Assembly (NCBI RefSeq): GCF_964355755.1
Contig: NC_092678.1
Coordinates: forward strand, 23,168,365-23,232,364
Direction of reading: 5' to 3'
Origin: Antedon mediterranea
Lineage: Eukaryota > Echinodermata > Crinoidea > Comatulida > Antedonidae
Length of the DNA stretch: 64,000 nucleotides
A program made the position numbers and the translations under genes. This document shows, in pieces, positions 26,301 to 38,300 of the stretch (position 1 is its first letter; every line of letters begins with the position of its first letter). A model generated the notes under the pieces. The model made no database searches, was not told the DNA's origin, and worked only from the letters and a program-made list of their open reading frames with translations.

Positions 26301-29300
26301 GAAAATATTTCCCCTCAAATTGGTGATTCTGGTATAAATGGGAATCTGTATTAAGTTCTTGGATCTATCTTTAATTATTTAATTTAATTAATTAATTAAT
26401 AATCTCCTTATTGAATATCATAAGATGAGACTTACTATCTTTAAGAGACATTTTTTTCCTTGCATCAGACTTAGCATTTTGTTCCTCTTCTTGTTTTAAC
26501 TTCATTTCTAGCTCAGCCTTGCTATATCCAGTGTATCTTTTTCTTCGCTTAGCTCTTAATCTTTCTCGTGCTAATTTCTTTTGTTTTTCTCGATCTCGTA
26601 GAAAACTGAAAAAAGAGAAAGAACAATATTTAATTTCCATTTAAACGTTAAAAAACATAGTATAGGACATATATATATAGGACATATATATAGGAAAACA
26701 CACAAACTCTATAAATAAAAGAAGTTGTGTTTAGATGTTTATAAGGACAGAAGAACCCCATTGAAACCGTTGATGGAAACATAAATAGAGATAGTTCAAT
26801 TTGTAACAAATGTTTTAGGAGATAAATATGTATGCATAGTGAAGCGTTTCTTGTCGTCTGCATCTAGAATCTGCCAAAACAGTGTAAAGGAAATCAAGTA
26901 AAGAATCATGTCCCAATGTCTCTGAATGCGCACAATAAATTAACACAACGTAATTAGTTCCTAGGTCGTCGGCAATCTCTATTACCTTTCTTCAAATTCC
27001 GCTTTACCATCCCTTCCTAATTTTACAAAACTCCTTGTCGAAAAAGTAGAACTTGAAGAAATATTTGAAATGTTTGAAAAACTAGACATAGCCCTAGAGT
27101 CGGCAGACAACAAGGACAAAGAGGAACCATTTTCATCAACTGGGTCTTTTTTGGTTGAATACTGGAACCTCTGCCACGGTAATTTCTCCCAGCCGTCTTC
27201 CTTATTTCCAGACATACAAAACATCATACTGTTTACACAATATCAATTCCGGAGGACAATGTTAATTCCGTTTTTAAACAGCTCTCTTTTAACGCCTTTT
27301 CAAGCAGAATAGCACCCAATAACAAGAGAGTAATAACTACTTCATTTTAACAGCAAATTGAGTATCAAATTATTAGTTATAATTACTAATAACTAATAAA
27401 TGTTTCTACTTAGTTGTTATTAAGTCTTCATTAAGCTAACAGAAGTTAGCATTTGTTGTGAATCAATATTTTCTTTACAAGAGTCAGGTATTGTAATGAT
27501 CAATAATAACTTCATAATTTCCATCTAGGATCAATACAAGTGATCAGAAATCAATGAGGCGTGTATGTTACTATGGCAATCGAGAAATAAAAAATATTAC
27601 CTAATAAATGTTCAATATATATACCTTTATGCGGTAATATAAAATTTCAAAGGAAGTTTAATTATAATTATCATCATATTACTTTTCCTTTTAAGTAGAT
27701 TCCACTTACTACAATATATAAAAAAATATACATATTTTATACAATAACCCCAAGAAATAAAACCAAAATCAGGGGAGTGGAAAATAGATAAATATATGTT
27801 TATTAAACAAAATCATACAAAGTAAATTGAACCAAAGTTTGATTTTTTTAAATATATTAAAAGTAAAACATAAACGACATCATAGTATAATGATGATAAT
27901 TTCAACAGATTGGTGAAATTTTTACTATATTATTTATTATCTGTAATTATAGATGTGTTATTGATTATTGCGTTACCATGATAATATTAAACTACACCTT
28001 TAATGATGCTTGATGCAATTCCAGAGACTAAATCAATATCTAAAATGTCTTTTTTATTTTATAGCATCTGGGATCATGAGGCTAGATTTGAACCCGGCAC
28101 CAAGTGGCAGGCAAAACAACCATCAAGCTACAGTATGAGACTAGCCATGTTGAATAAAGAAAGATAAAAGGGTGGAGTATATGGAATGTGGGGCAATCTA
28201 ATCGCATAACATCAATTGTGCATAACAATATTGATTTCGTAAATGAAGGTATCATCACATAAAAAAAATACTTGTATGCGTCATTACTTTCTGTAAATCG
28301 TTAAATAAGTCAATAATTAAAAGGAAGCGACAGACTACAATTTCAATCTATATTACATAATTATTCTATATACTGATATCTCCACATATGACATTGCATG
28401 ACCAGCATCATAGGCAAATTCCTTAATACAGTATCACATATGTATCACAGGGTTAAAAGGTATGGCCTGTGATTCAAGCATCACATGTGATACTTATGTG
28501 ACACCGTATCATAGAATTTGCCTATGACACTAGACAAATTATAGACATGTAAACAGTATACATTCTCTTCTCAGCCATGAGGCAAATCAATTTAGTGAGG
28601 GAGAGATATTTAATGCATCAGTGTTATTGTTGTGTTTATTGCTCAGCTTGTATTTTATGTACAGTCAACTTTAATTTCAAGAAATATTTTTATTATTAAT
28701 AAATTATACTATACTAGCCGTTGCCCATCCAATGGACGAGCGAGCTTTTAAGTGATTTTGAGGTTTGAGGTACCAAACGTAGTACATTAGCATGAAATTG
28801 ATGTATAATGAATAGAACAGAGGTGTATAATATAGATTATAATATATATAAAGTTAATAGGCCTACCGTATTCTTATAGGAAGACAGAATGTCTGCATTC
28901 TCACTCCTGAGGACGATCATTGATCGAAACACTCAATCTAAATACTAAATATATACATGGTCTTACCGTATACTTTATATCAAAGAAAGGCGGAAAGTTG
29001 GTTTTGTCACAATTACAAATATTTAACTTGTAAATTAAATATTGTCTTTTGTATAGACATGATTTTGTATGTATGTTGGATGTATATCAAATGAAATATA
29101 CCATAAAAATAATCAATATTTGAGTATCTATGTTATTTTTTAAAAATTCTTCTGTAAACAAGAATTATAATTTAAAATGCAGTGAACTTAAATAATACAG
29201 AATTTTAGTACACTGTAAAAATGTTTTAAACCATGCAGTCACAACTGAACAAAAAAATGATAATTTAAGCAAACAATCCCCTTCCGGGTGACTACTTTTT

Positions 29301-32300
29301 GCTTATATTATTTTTTTTTCGGGTAAATACATTTTTTTTTAATCCAATTTTTGGTCAAAGTGATTTACTATTATGTGACATTAAAATGGCATATCACAAT
29401 AAAAAATATTTAAAAAGTAATTTTTCCAGGTGGAAAATTATCTTTAAATAAGCATTTATCATCTTGTTAATATTATTTATTTATTTTTAATATTATTATA
29501 ATTATATGTCAGTCACTGACGCAATTCAATTTAGTGAGGGATAGATATTTAATGAGTATCAATGTTATTGTTATGTTTATTGCTCAGCTTGTCTTCTGAT
29601 GTTTGTTTTTTTGTTTCAAACATTTTGTATGTACAGTCAACTTGAATTTAAAGCAATATTTGTTCTAATAGTATATATTGTGTATTGTAACCAGGGGCCC
29701 CAAGGTCAAGCAGTCTTATAAAATACTGTACAATACATGAATTAGTAAATGTATATTTTATGTTTGATCTAATAGCTAATATCGCTTTTTACAGAAACTA
29801 TAATAATGCAATATATGAATAGCATATTTCTCAATGTCATTTGTCTCATTACGTTTTTGTTTCTAAAAGTGCAAAACGATTAGAGCATAAATAACGAAAA
29901 AATTGATATTAGACAAACTCTATTTGCAGTTCTTTTCCTTTACATTTAGTTAATGAGCAAATATACTGAATTATTATCATAATTACAATATTTTCAATGG
30001 AAATATAACTTGCTATCTCATATCTCCTCCACTTCTTCCTGAATATAATATTTGTAGCCAATCAAATTGTCGTAACCGTTAACCTTGTCACATTACCTTT
30101 CATATTAAAAATTATTAAAAAATACTAAATTAAATTTGCAAAAAAAAAAAAATGAGTCAATAAAAAAATTTGGATGCATAATGAAATTATATTTGCTCAC
30201 AAAATTATCATAACTAAACAACCAGCCAGACAAATATATTCATGGTTCATGGAATATAGATGTCATGATTATTTTTAATCAGGGAAATTTCAAGGTTAAT
30301 AATATTTTAAAAACTTACCATTCTTCTTTATTTTTCTCGTGAAGCTGTCCAAGGCTAAATATGAGGGCGGCAGACGTGAAGTTGTCTTCATCACGCATTA
30401 GACGCTGATCTCGTCTTAACATTGAGAGCGCTAGTTGGCGCTCTTTTTCATCTTCCAGTTCATCTTGCTTCTTTTTTAATAAGGCTAAAAGAGCTTCTTT
30501 TTCATCTTCAAAATGTTGGTTGAGGTATTGTAAAACATTCTGTCAAAACAGGGATTTAAAAAAAAATGTCACACGGCTAAATTTAGCACAAGTCTGGTAA
30601 TTAATGTTGGCCTAGCTAATCTATCATTACTTGTATCTTACAGGGCCTCTTTTACTTCAACAGGCCTTTACTGCGTCACTAATTTAATGGCCTAGTAAAC
30701 TCACCCTCCGTTTCCTGCTCTGCTCCACTTCCTCTTCTGCCAGTACTATTTGCTCAAGTTCTTCCTTATCAACAGCTTCGCTTGCTTCTTCCCTCTCCTC
30801 TCTTAACTGCCGTAGTCTCTCTAATCTCTTGTGCATAATAGCCTTATGTTCAGCTCTGGTGTACCCAAGTAACAGGGCCAATTCTAAAAAAAACACCAAA
30901 ATAACTTCTTAATTCTACTACAATAGAGATTACTATTCTGATTTCTATGATCTGTACAACTTTTTAAAATCTCAAGCTTAAGTGCCAAGTCTGATGTGCC
31001 CAAATATGGTAGTGATATGCCCAAATATGGTAGTAATATGAACGACACCATCATGTCCATATTCATTCATCATGTCACATTTTTTTGTCACATATAGTTT
31101 GATAGTGTAGACAGAGCTTTAGATTCATTGTGTCAACTAGGTGGCATTATAACATGTTAAGATACTGCAGATAATCTCTTAGGCTAAGACACACAGACTT
31201 CCAGTAAAAGTTAGTGTACTGCTAAGTGTGCCTACCGACCTGATTGGTTTTTGATGTCATCTCCCAACAGTGCTAAAGCTTGGTCATATTTTCCTTGCTT
31301 ACACAAGATCCTCTGTTGTAGCTTCATTTTAGTTACTTTAGCTTGACGTTCCTTCTCTGACAGCTTAGCCCATTCCGCTTCACCCATTTGCTTCATCAAA
31401 GCCTAGAAGAAAAGAAGATTAACCACCCTTAAAAGTAAATGGAACAACCCAATGCAAGATATTGAATGAATATTACAAACAATACAGACTATAAAAGCTA
31501 CAGTAAAAGAATAGAAGAGGAGATATATATACAAATATCTGAACACCCCTAAAATTAAATGGAATAACCCAATTGAACTTTTCCTCCCATCAATATAATT
31601 TAATTTTAGTCTACTCTACGAAGATAAAATTCTGCAAGAACTCTTTCATACTTACATCCATAATGAGTTTGTCTCTGAGGGCATCATACTTATTCTCAAC
31701 AGCCTTGACAACCTCCAGCTCTGAGATGACCTCTAGTGGTGCTTTGACCTCCAGCAAGGTCATCGCTACGTTGTCATTCCAGGAGTTTGATCTTGCTTCA
31801 TACTGCAACATCTTAAGCTGCTTCAAGACGGGGAGAGACTATGGAAAAGATTTTTAAGATATAGATAAATGTGTGTATGACAAAGTTGTGGCTTGATGGT
31901 TATGATGCTTGGCTTCCAATCAAAGGGTCCTGGGTTCAAGTTCTGTCATGTCAGGATTTTTTCTAATGACAAATTATAACTCCACTCACAAAGACTTGTA
32001 ATAAGACTTTGTTTATATAGAGCATCTTGTGTATTTGTTTGTCTTGTAAACGGGATTGCCACCTTTAAGAAGGATAGTGAATACATTTTCTTATGGTTAT
32101 CTAGCAAATTGAAGGTCACCAGAAAACAGAAGATTTATTTCACCTTTGTTTTTAAATCTTCCATCAGATACTCCGCCTCTTCATCCTGATTTTGCTGAAG
32201 ATCTGCGAGTAAAACAACTTCAGCATCATTGTCTGTTGCATCAGGATTGGTAGCTTGTAACTCTACTAACTCTATTTCCATACTGTATGGAACTGCTTTC

Positions 32301-35300
32301 TAATAAACAAAAAACAAAAATATTTATATAATCATTATTTTAAATAAACTGTATTTCTTTAATAAAATATTTGGTCTGGCTAAAGTTGAGTGTAAAAGAG
32401 AAGGTAACATACCTTGAATATGCCAACCTGTTCTTCCTCATTTTCTTTCTCTGGTCCATCATCTCTCCACTGCCGTCTTTGTTCTTTAAAATCCAACATC
32501 TTCTTCTGTCTTTGTTCTTCTGTCATTGCTTTGACGGTCTTCCGTACCTTGGTATCTTTGTCTTGAAGAAGCTAATAAATACAGTGGAAATTATATAAGT
32601 AGCCTAGACCACTGAATAAGTAACCTTTATATATCTTAAAGACCTCCTATTGCTTAAGACTAAAGCGCAGTCTACACTATCAAACTTTATGTGATGTGTC
32701 CATATATGGACATGATGATGTCATATCACCACCATATTTGGGCATATCCCCACCATATTTGGGCATATCACTACCATATTTGGGCACATCACACCTTTTT
32801 TGATAGTGTAGACAGAGCTTTACGTTCAACTACCTTTTGAATTTTAAGTAAGTAAACCACATTATAAACAAATATTTAAAGACAAACGTACCTTGATTAA
32901 AACATCTCTCTCTGTGCCATGTTTAATCTCCATCTCTTTGATAACTGCATCTTCCATGGCAACTCTGCCATCTGCATCATCTGGCATTGGTACTGGACCT
33001 TTATCTTCCACTTTCTCTTTAAGCATTTTCTTCCTCTTCTCAAGACGATCTTTCGCAAGTTGTAGCTGTCTTTTACGCTCTTGTTCTTTCATTTTGTCTC
33101 TGTTGGTAAACATTTATCAAATATCATATTTATCAAGCATCTCTTGAATTTTGAGCATCCACTCTAATAAGCTTACAGTAGTTAGATGATTATTTATTAT
33201 ATTTAAAACAACATCGCATTTTCTTTTTTACAAAGTGTTATTTTGCCAAAAGAATTCCCATTAAAAATAAAAATCAATTAGATAACATACGCATCTTCGG
33301 CCTGAGCAGTAAGCCCCATGACTAAGGCAGCAGCTTCAAACTGATCTTCTCTGCGCGCCATTCTCTGTTGTCGCTTCAGCTTGGCTAGCTCAACCTGACG
33401 CATCCTCTCGTTGGCTAGTCTTTCGTCGCCTTCCCTCATCCTCTTTAGGAGTGCTTCACGTTCCTACACAATTAAAAATAATTAATCTTAGAATTGAATC
33501 CTCCAACAATCTTGTCTTCTCGTATAAGACTATAAACCAGTATACACAAAATGCTTGTGTGCACTTTAAACCCTAGTACATCTTTCGAGACAAGTTGGGG
33601 GTTACCCCGGTGTACTAATTCACACAGACACTACTTAAAGAAGGCCATCTAGTACGCCTCCTAGTTGCAACATCTTCAACTTTTGAAGGCGGCAACTTAA
33701 TAGATGAAAAAGAAGAAGAAAAAGAGGACAATAATAAACTAACTAACTAGCTTGTTGGAAAATATAAATATAAAATCTGGCAACACCAGATGGTCGCCTA
33801 CATCATCCAATCTGTTGTCCAACTCCTCTAGAATATTTCTTGGCTTTTTCTTTTTCAGTTCTTCCTCTTCTTCTAAAATCTCTTTCTTTTCTAGTTTATC
33901 TGCTTCTTCTGTGCTCATACCTGTTACAAATAAATCAATCAATTTTTAACCAAATATCGAATTAAATGAAAAGTCAAACCAGATAAAAACATTAGTTCCT
34001 TCTAATATATATATTTGAATACATGAATGCAATATACAACTCCCCTCAGGATGGGAAACTCATACTTTCTAAGCTAATTCTATTATGAGAATAACTATAT
34101 TAGCTATCAGAAAAATCTTGGAACTTTAACAGGATTTGAACCAAATACCCTGGGATTGGTAAGCAAGCATGTCAAGCCACATAATTCTTACCTTCAGAAA
34201 TGCGCTGTTTACGCATCTCAAGTCGCTTTCTCATCTTTTCTTCTTGCGCCTTTTTTGTATCTCCCATCAACAGTTCCAAGGCCTGTTGTGATTTGATAGC
34301 GTCCCCTAGCAATGCCGCTGCCTCGTCGTACTTCCCTTCTTGCCGGAGACGCTTTTCCTGAAGCTTAAGTTTCACCAGCTTAGCCTGACGCTCTTTTTCG
34401 GATAAATTAGCCCACTCTGCCTCGCCTACTTGCTGCATTAGGGCTTCAGCGAGTATCTTATCTTTAAGAGCATCATACTTTCCCTCCAAAGCCTCAACAA
34501 TTTCAGTGTCACCTGTTGTCTTTGCTTTATCGATCCTTGTTAGCGTGATGGCAACGTTCTCAACTTTTTGTTGCTTGATTTCGGTCAGGTGTTTTTCTTG
34601 AAGTTCAACAAGATTATCCAACTCCTAAACACATGTCAAAGTTACAAATGTTAAAAACATTAATATTTTAAATAATAATAGAAATAATCTATTTAAAGGG
34701 AAAGAAAAACAGAGACAAGACTTTTGTTTGAATAACAATGGTCCACTGGCCAATAGCCAGTTAAATGCATGGCGGACCAGTTAAATAGTATAATAAAATG
34801 GCCAGTTAACATTTCAATAAAATCTGACGAAATATCAATAATTTTATTCAATTCATCTCTTCACGATATTTCACACCTGGACTAATTTTATTTTTATTTT
34901 TATTTAATTTATTTCAACCAAATTTAATGAGGGTGATCCATCCAGCAGTTGCTGATCATTTGGGATACAATACACAAAATACAACAAGAACAGAAAAGTT
35001 AAAGAAAAACAAAAACCAAAAAAAATACAAAAATTACATGAGAATAAAAATTTGAATAAGAAAATTTGGAAATATAGAAAATAATTAAATTCATAGAAAA
35101 TAACTAAATTAAACAAGGTAGATGTAAACAAGGTCGATATTTTATATATTTTTCTTACCTTATTTGGTAATGATTCCAGAACAGTTTCACTCTCTTTGTC
35201 CTGTTCTTGCTGCAAGTCAGCCATGATTGTTACAATTGCTTCATCATCACTGACCTCTGACCCCTTTTCTTTCGACAAAACATGCTTTCTAGAAGCTAAT

Positions 35301-38300
35301 TTCAAAAGCGCTGCCTCTTCAAGAATTTGCCTGTGTTCTTCAGATGCTACATCAAAAAGTACAGAAAATGAACAAATCTTTTCAGAACATACAAGATATT
35401 TTGGAGCAAAGTTCTATTTAAAGTTCTTTAAATATTAGTTAATTCTTATGGGATACAAGTTTAAAATAGCCAAAACTTGTGTTCTACAATGAAGGAACAA
35501 ATGACTCACATGTATCCATCCCTCGTCTTTTTCCAATCAGTTCTTGGAGTCTTTCTTCCCTCTCTTCTTCCCTCAATGTCGACGCAATTGTTATTTCTTC
35601 CTCTGTGTATTCTTTCTGAAGCAGTATCAACATCTGCTCCTGTTCACGTTCATGCTTCTTTTCCAGAATCTGCATCACGGAATCCTATAATAACAAATAT
35701 TACCTTTAATGATGCAATAGTTGACAAATAATGAATTTTGCCATGCAATGGTATAAATAATGCACTAGTGAGTTCTATTTAAAGCAGTATCAACATCTGC
35801 TCCTGTTCATGCTTTTCTAGAATCTGCATCACAGAATCCTAAGACAATAATGAATTTTTGTTTAGTACACAAATAATGAATGTTTACGAGTGCAATGGTT
35901 ACAATAATTAATATTTATAAGTGCAATGGTACAAATAATGCACTAGTGAGTATAAGCTACGAAATATGGTAGAAGACAATTATTTAAAATAGTCTCACCT
36001 GCATAGCAGCTCTATCTCCATTATTCAGTATGGTGATTTCCTTTTCAGCTTTTGATTGACCTATTTGGCGTCTTTTCTTCAGAGCTGCAATTCGTTCCTT
36101 GGCAAGCATCTCTTGTCTAGCTCTGTCGTTCTTAAATCTATGAATAAATTAGCAATAGACAAATAAATGTTAAAACATGTATTCTCAATATAGAAGTGGC
36201 TGTATTCACTATTCACACTTTAGAGAAAGAAAAGAAAAATACTTGCTCTGAACAAAATTTTTTTTAAACTAAGTGAATACCAGGGGCTTCTTTAAGCTTA
36301 AGTGAATTAGTATTTACTATTTAAGGAAATCTCTCACTTAAGTGTGATTGGTGAATACAGCTATTGGCATAAAGAATTTACTTAGACATTGCATTCTTAG
36401 TAAAAACTGAACCATAAGTTACCTCTCAGCATGAGCCTTCTGATGACGTTCTGCCAACCCCAGCACAAGAGCAGCAGACTCAAAATTCTCCTCCATTTTG
36501 GCTCTACGTTGTTCTCTCTTAAGCCGTGCGAGTTCTGCTTGTCGTTCTTTCTCGCTCAAAAATTGATTGTCCATACCGCGGAGTCTAGCCATCAGCGCAT
36601 CACGCTCATCGTCGTAGCGTTTTTGGAGATCAAGAAGTGGGACTGAACTCTCGTCATCTTCATCCTCTGATAGGCCATCATCATCTTCATCAGGATCTAG
36701 GCCTTAAATATAGGAGAAAAAAAAACACTGTTCTTAGCTACCACTATTTTTATTCAATTCACAGAAGTTAATCTCACACTCCTAATATTTCATATTTGTC
36801 TATTTCAGTAAAAGGAACTTTATATGTAGGGGCGATGTAGGCCTTGACTTTGTATCAAGAACTGTAATGATTTAGTACCTTGTTCAACCCTCTTTCTTCT
36901 AGCCTCTAGTCTCCTTTTAAGCTTATCTTCCTGCTTAGCTCTGTTCTCTCCCATCAAGGCTTTCAGGTTGGTCTCTGTCATAAGGTTATCTCCTAACAAC
37001 GCCTGCAACTCATCTAACTTCCCTATAGAGAAATCAAAATCCTTATCAATTATCATTCTCATAAAAACAAAATAAAATAACAATTCGTCATAGTATTAAG
37101 ATAGATATGTAGTGGAGTTGTAGCTTAGTGGTTAACATGCTTCCTTCCAATCCCAAGGTCAAGGGTTCAATCCTGACCTAGTCCCAGGTTGTAACTCATG
37201 CCTCTTTCAACTACACTCCATAAACTTCAAATGAGACTTAGTTTATAAGCATGATAAACGATAAAATAGTTTATCAATCAATATAGAAATAAAAATATAA
37301 ATACTACCTTCTTTTCTAAGTCTTCTTTCTTCCAGTTTCAACTTCATCAATCGTTTTTGTCTTTCTTGTTCACTCAGCTTTGCCCATTCACCCTCTCCGG
37401 CTTGTTTCTTCAAGCTCTCCAACAACAGCTTGTCTCTCAGTGTATCATATTTTTTATCTAAGGCCTGATAAATAAAACAAAAATAAACAACTTTGATGAT
37501 TTAACAGTTGGGAATAATACTTCCATTATTGTAGTCCTATGCCAAATGACAAAAAAAATTTGTTTTGTTTATATATTTAGGAAAATTTCCAAGGATAACC
37601 ATAAGCAAATTTATTTACTATCCTTCGTAACAGCGGCAGTTCACAAGACAAACAAATATACAAGATTCTCATTACAATTCTTTGGAGTTCTGATATGGCA
37701 GGACTTGAACCCAGGATTGGTAGCCAAGCATCATAACCACCAAGCCACTAATTTACTGTCATACCTTTAGAAGTTCATCTTCATCGCCAATTCCTTCATA
37801 TTCAGTAAATACCGCAAGAATGTTATGCCCAACATGGTGTTTCCTTTTCGTTATCTCTTCATATCGAAGACGAGACATCTCTTCTTCATTCTAAAACGAA
37901 AAATTATTAGATTGATTACGCCAACTCAGACAGCCTGACGAGTCAAGACATTTAGTTTGAGTTGAATCTTGAGAAGAAGAAGCATCGTACTGTAGAGATC
38001 GTAACGTAGTTTTTAGGTCATCGCAAGAACTTTAAACATTCAGTTTAATTTTCTCTCGAAGACTCACCGGGAGTTTATTGTACGATGCTGTCTGAGTTGG
38101 CCTTTATACATTTATTTGGTAAAGAAAAAAAATGTGTTAATAGAGTACATAAAATTGTGTTTCATTTTTTCAAATTTGTCTACATACCATGTTTTCAAGA
38201 CGTTGGATAATCTTCTCACTTTCTCTATCTTGCCTCTCTTGAAGATCGGCTAAGAGCGTAGTTACGACATAGTCAAGGGTAACTTCCTCTTCTTGTTTTT

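Larger units (their letters stand above)
24616..31839 (-). other. Giant protein module 5 (exons 28-35, about 465 residues)
   Basis: Landmarks: AVENKYDALRDKLIMD (D1), GEAEWAKLSEKERQAKVTKM (D2), YTRAEHKAIMHKRLERLRQL (E), HFEDEKEALLALLKKK and FTSAALIFSLGQ (F), then a 3.7-kb intron, REKQKKLARERLRAKRRKR (A), MEKKQVNERDTLMELLKAV (B), and VPEILLADLQQKQ (C). It is longer than the other modules because block C has an extra exon (25077-25270). Confidence 0.75.
32144..34626 (-). other. Giant protein module 4 (exons 22-27, about 414 residues)
   Basis: Blocks D1, D2 and E are fused in one 432-nt exon (34195-34626), whereas modules 2, 3 and 5 use three exons. Landmarks: ALEGKYDALKDKILAEALMQ, GEAEWANLSEKERQAKLVKL, YDEAAALLGD and MGDTKKAQEEKMRKRLEMRK. 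Block F is split between 33802-33921 and 33300-33465, and block A is fused with the start of B in 32892-33100. Confidence 0.8.
35160..37890 (-). other. Giant protein module 3 (exons 15-21, about 403 residues)
   Basis: Exon-for-exon parallel to module 2. Landmarks: ALDKKYDTLRDKLLLESLKK with GEGEWAKLSEQERQKRLMK (D), LKALMGENRAKQEDKLKRRL (E), LLDLQKRYDDERDALMARL and AALVLGLAERHQ (F), RQEMLAKERIAALKKR (A), LEKKHEREQEQMLILLQ (B), and IVTIMADLQQEQDKESE (C). An acidic stretch rich in Asp/Glu precedes block F. Confidence 0.8.

Noticed and set aside
37112-37200. Possible tRNA gene with A and B boxes
   Set aside because: No acceptor-stem pairing follows, and the sequence continues into a body shared with other dispersed copies, so it is a SINE.
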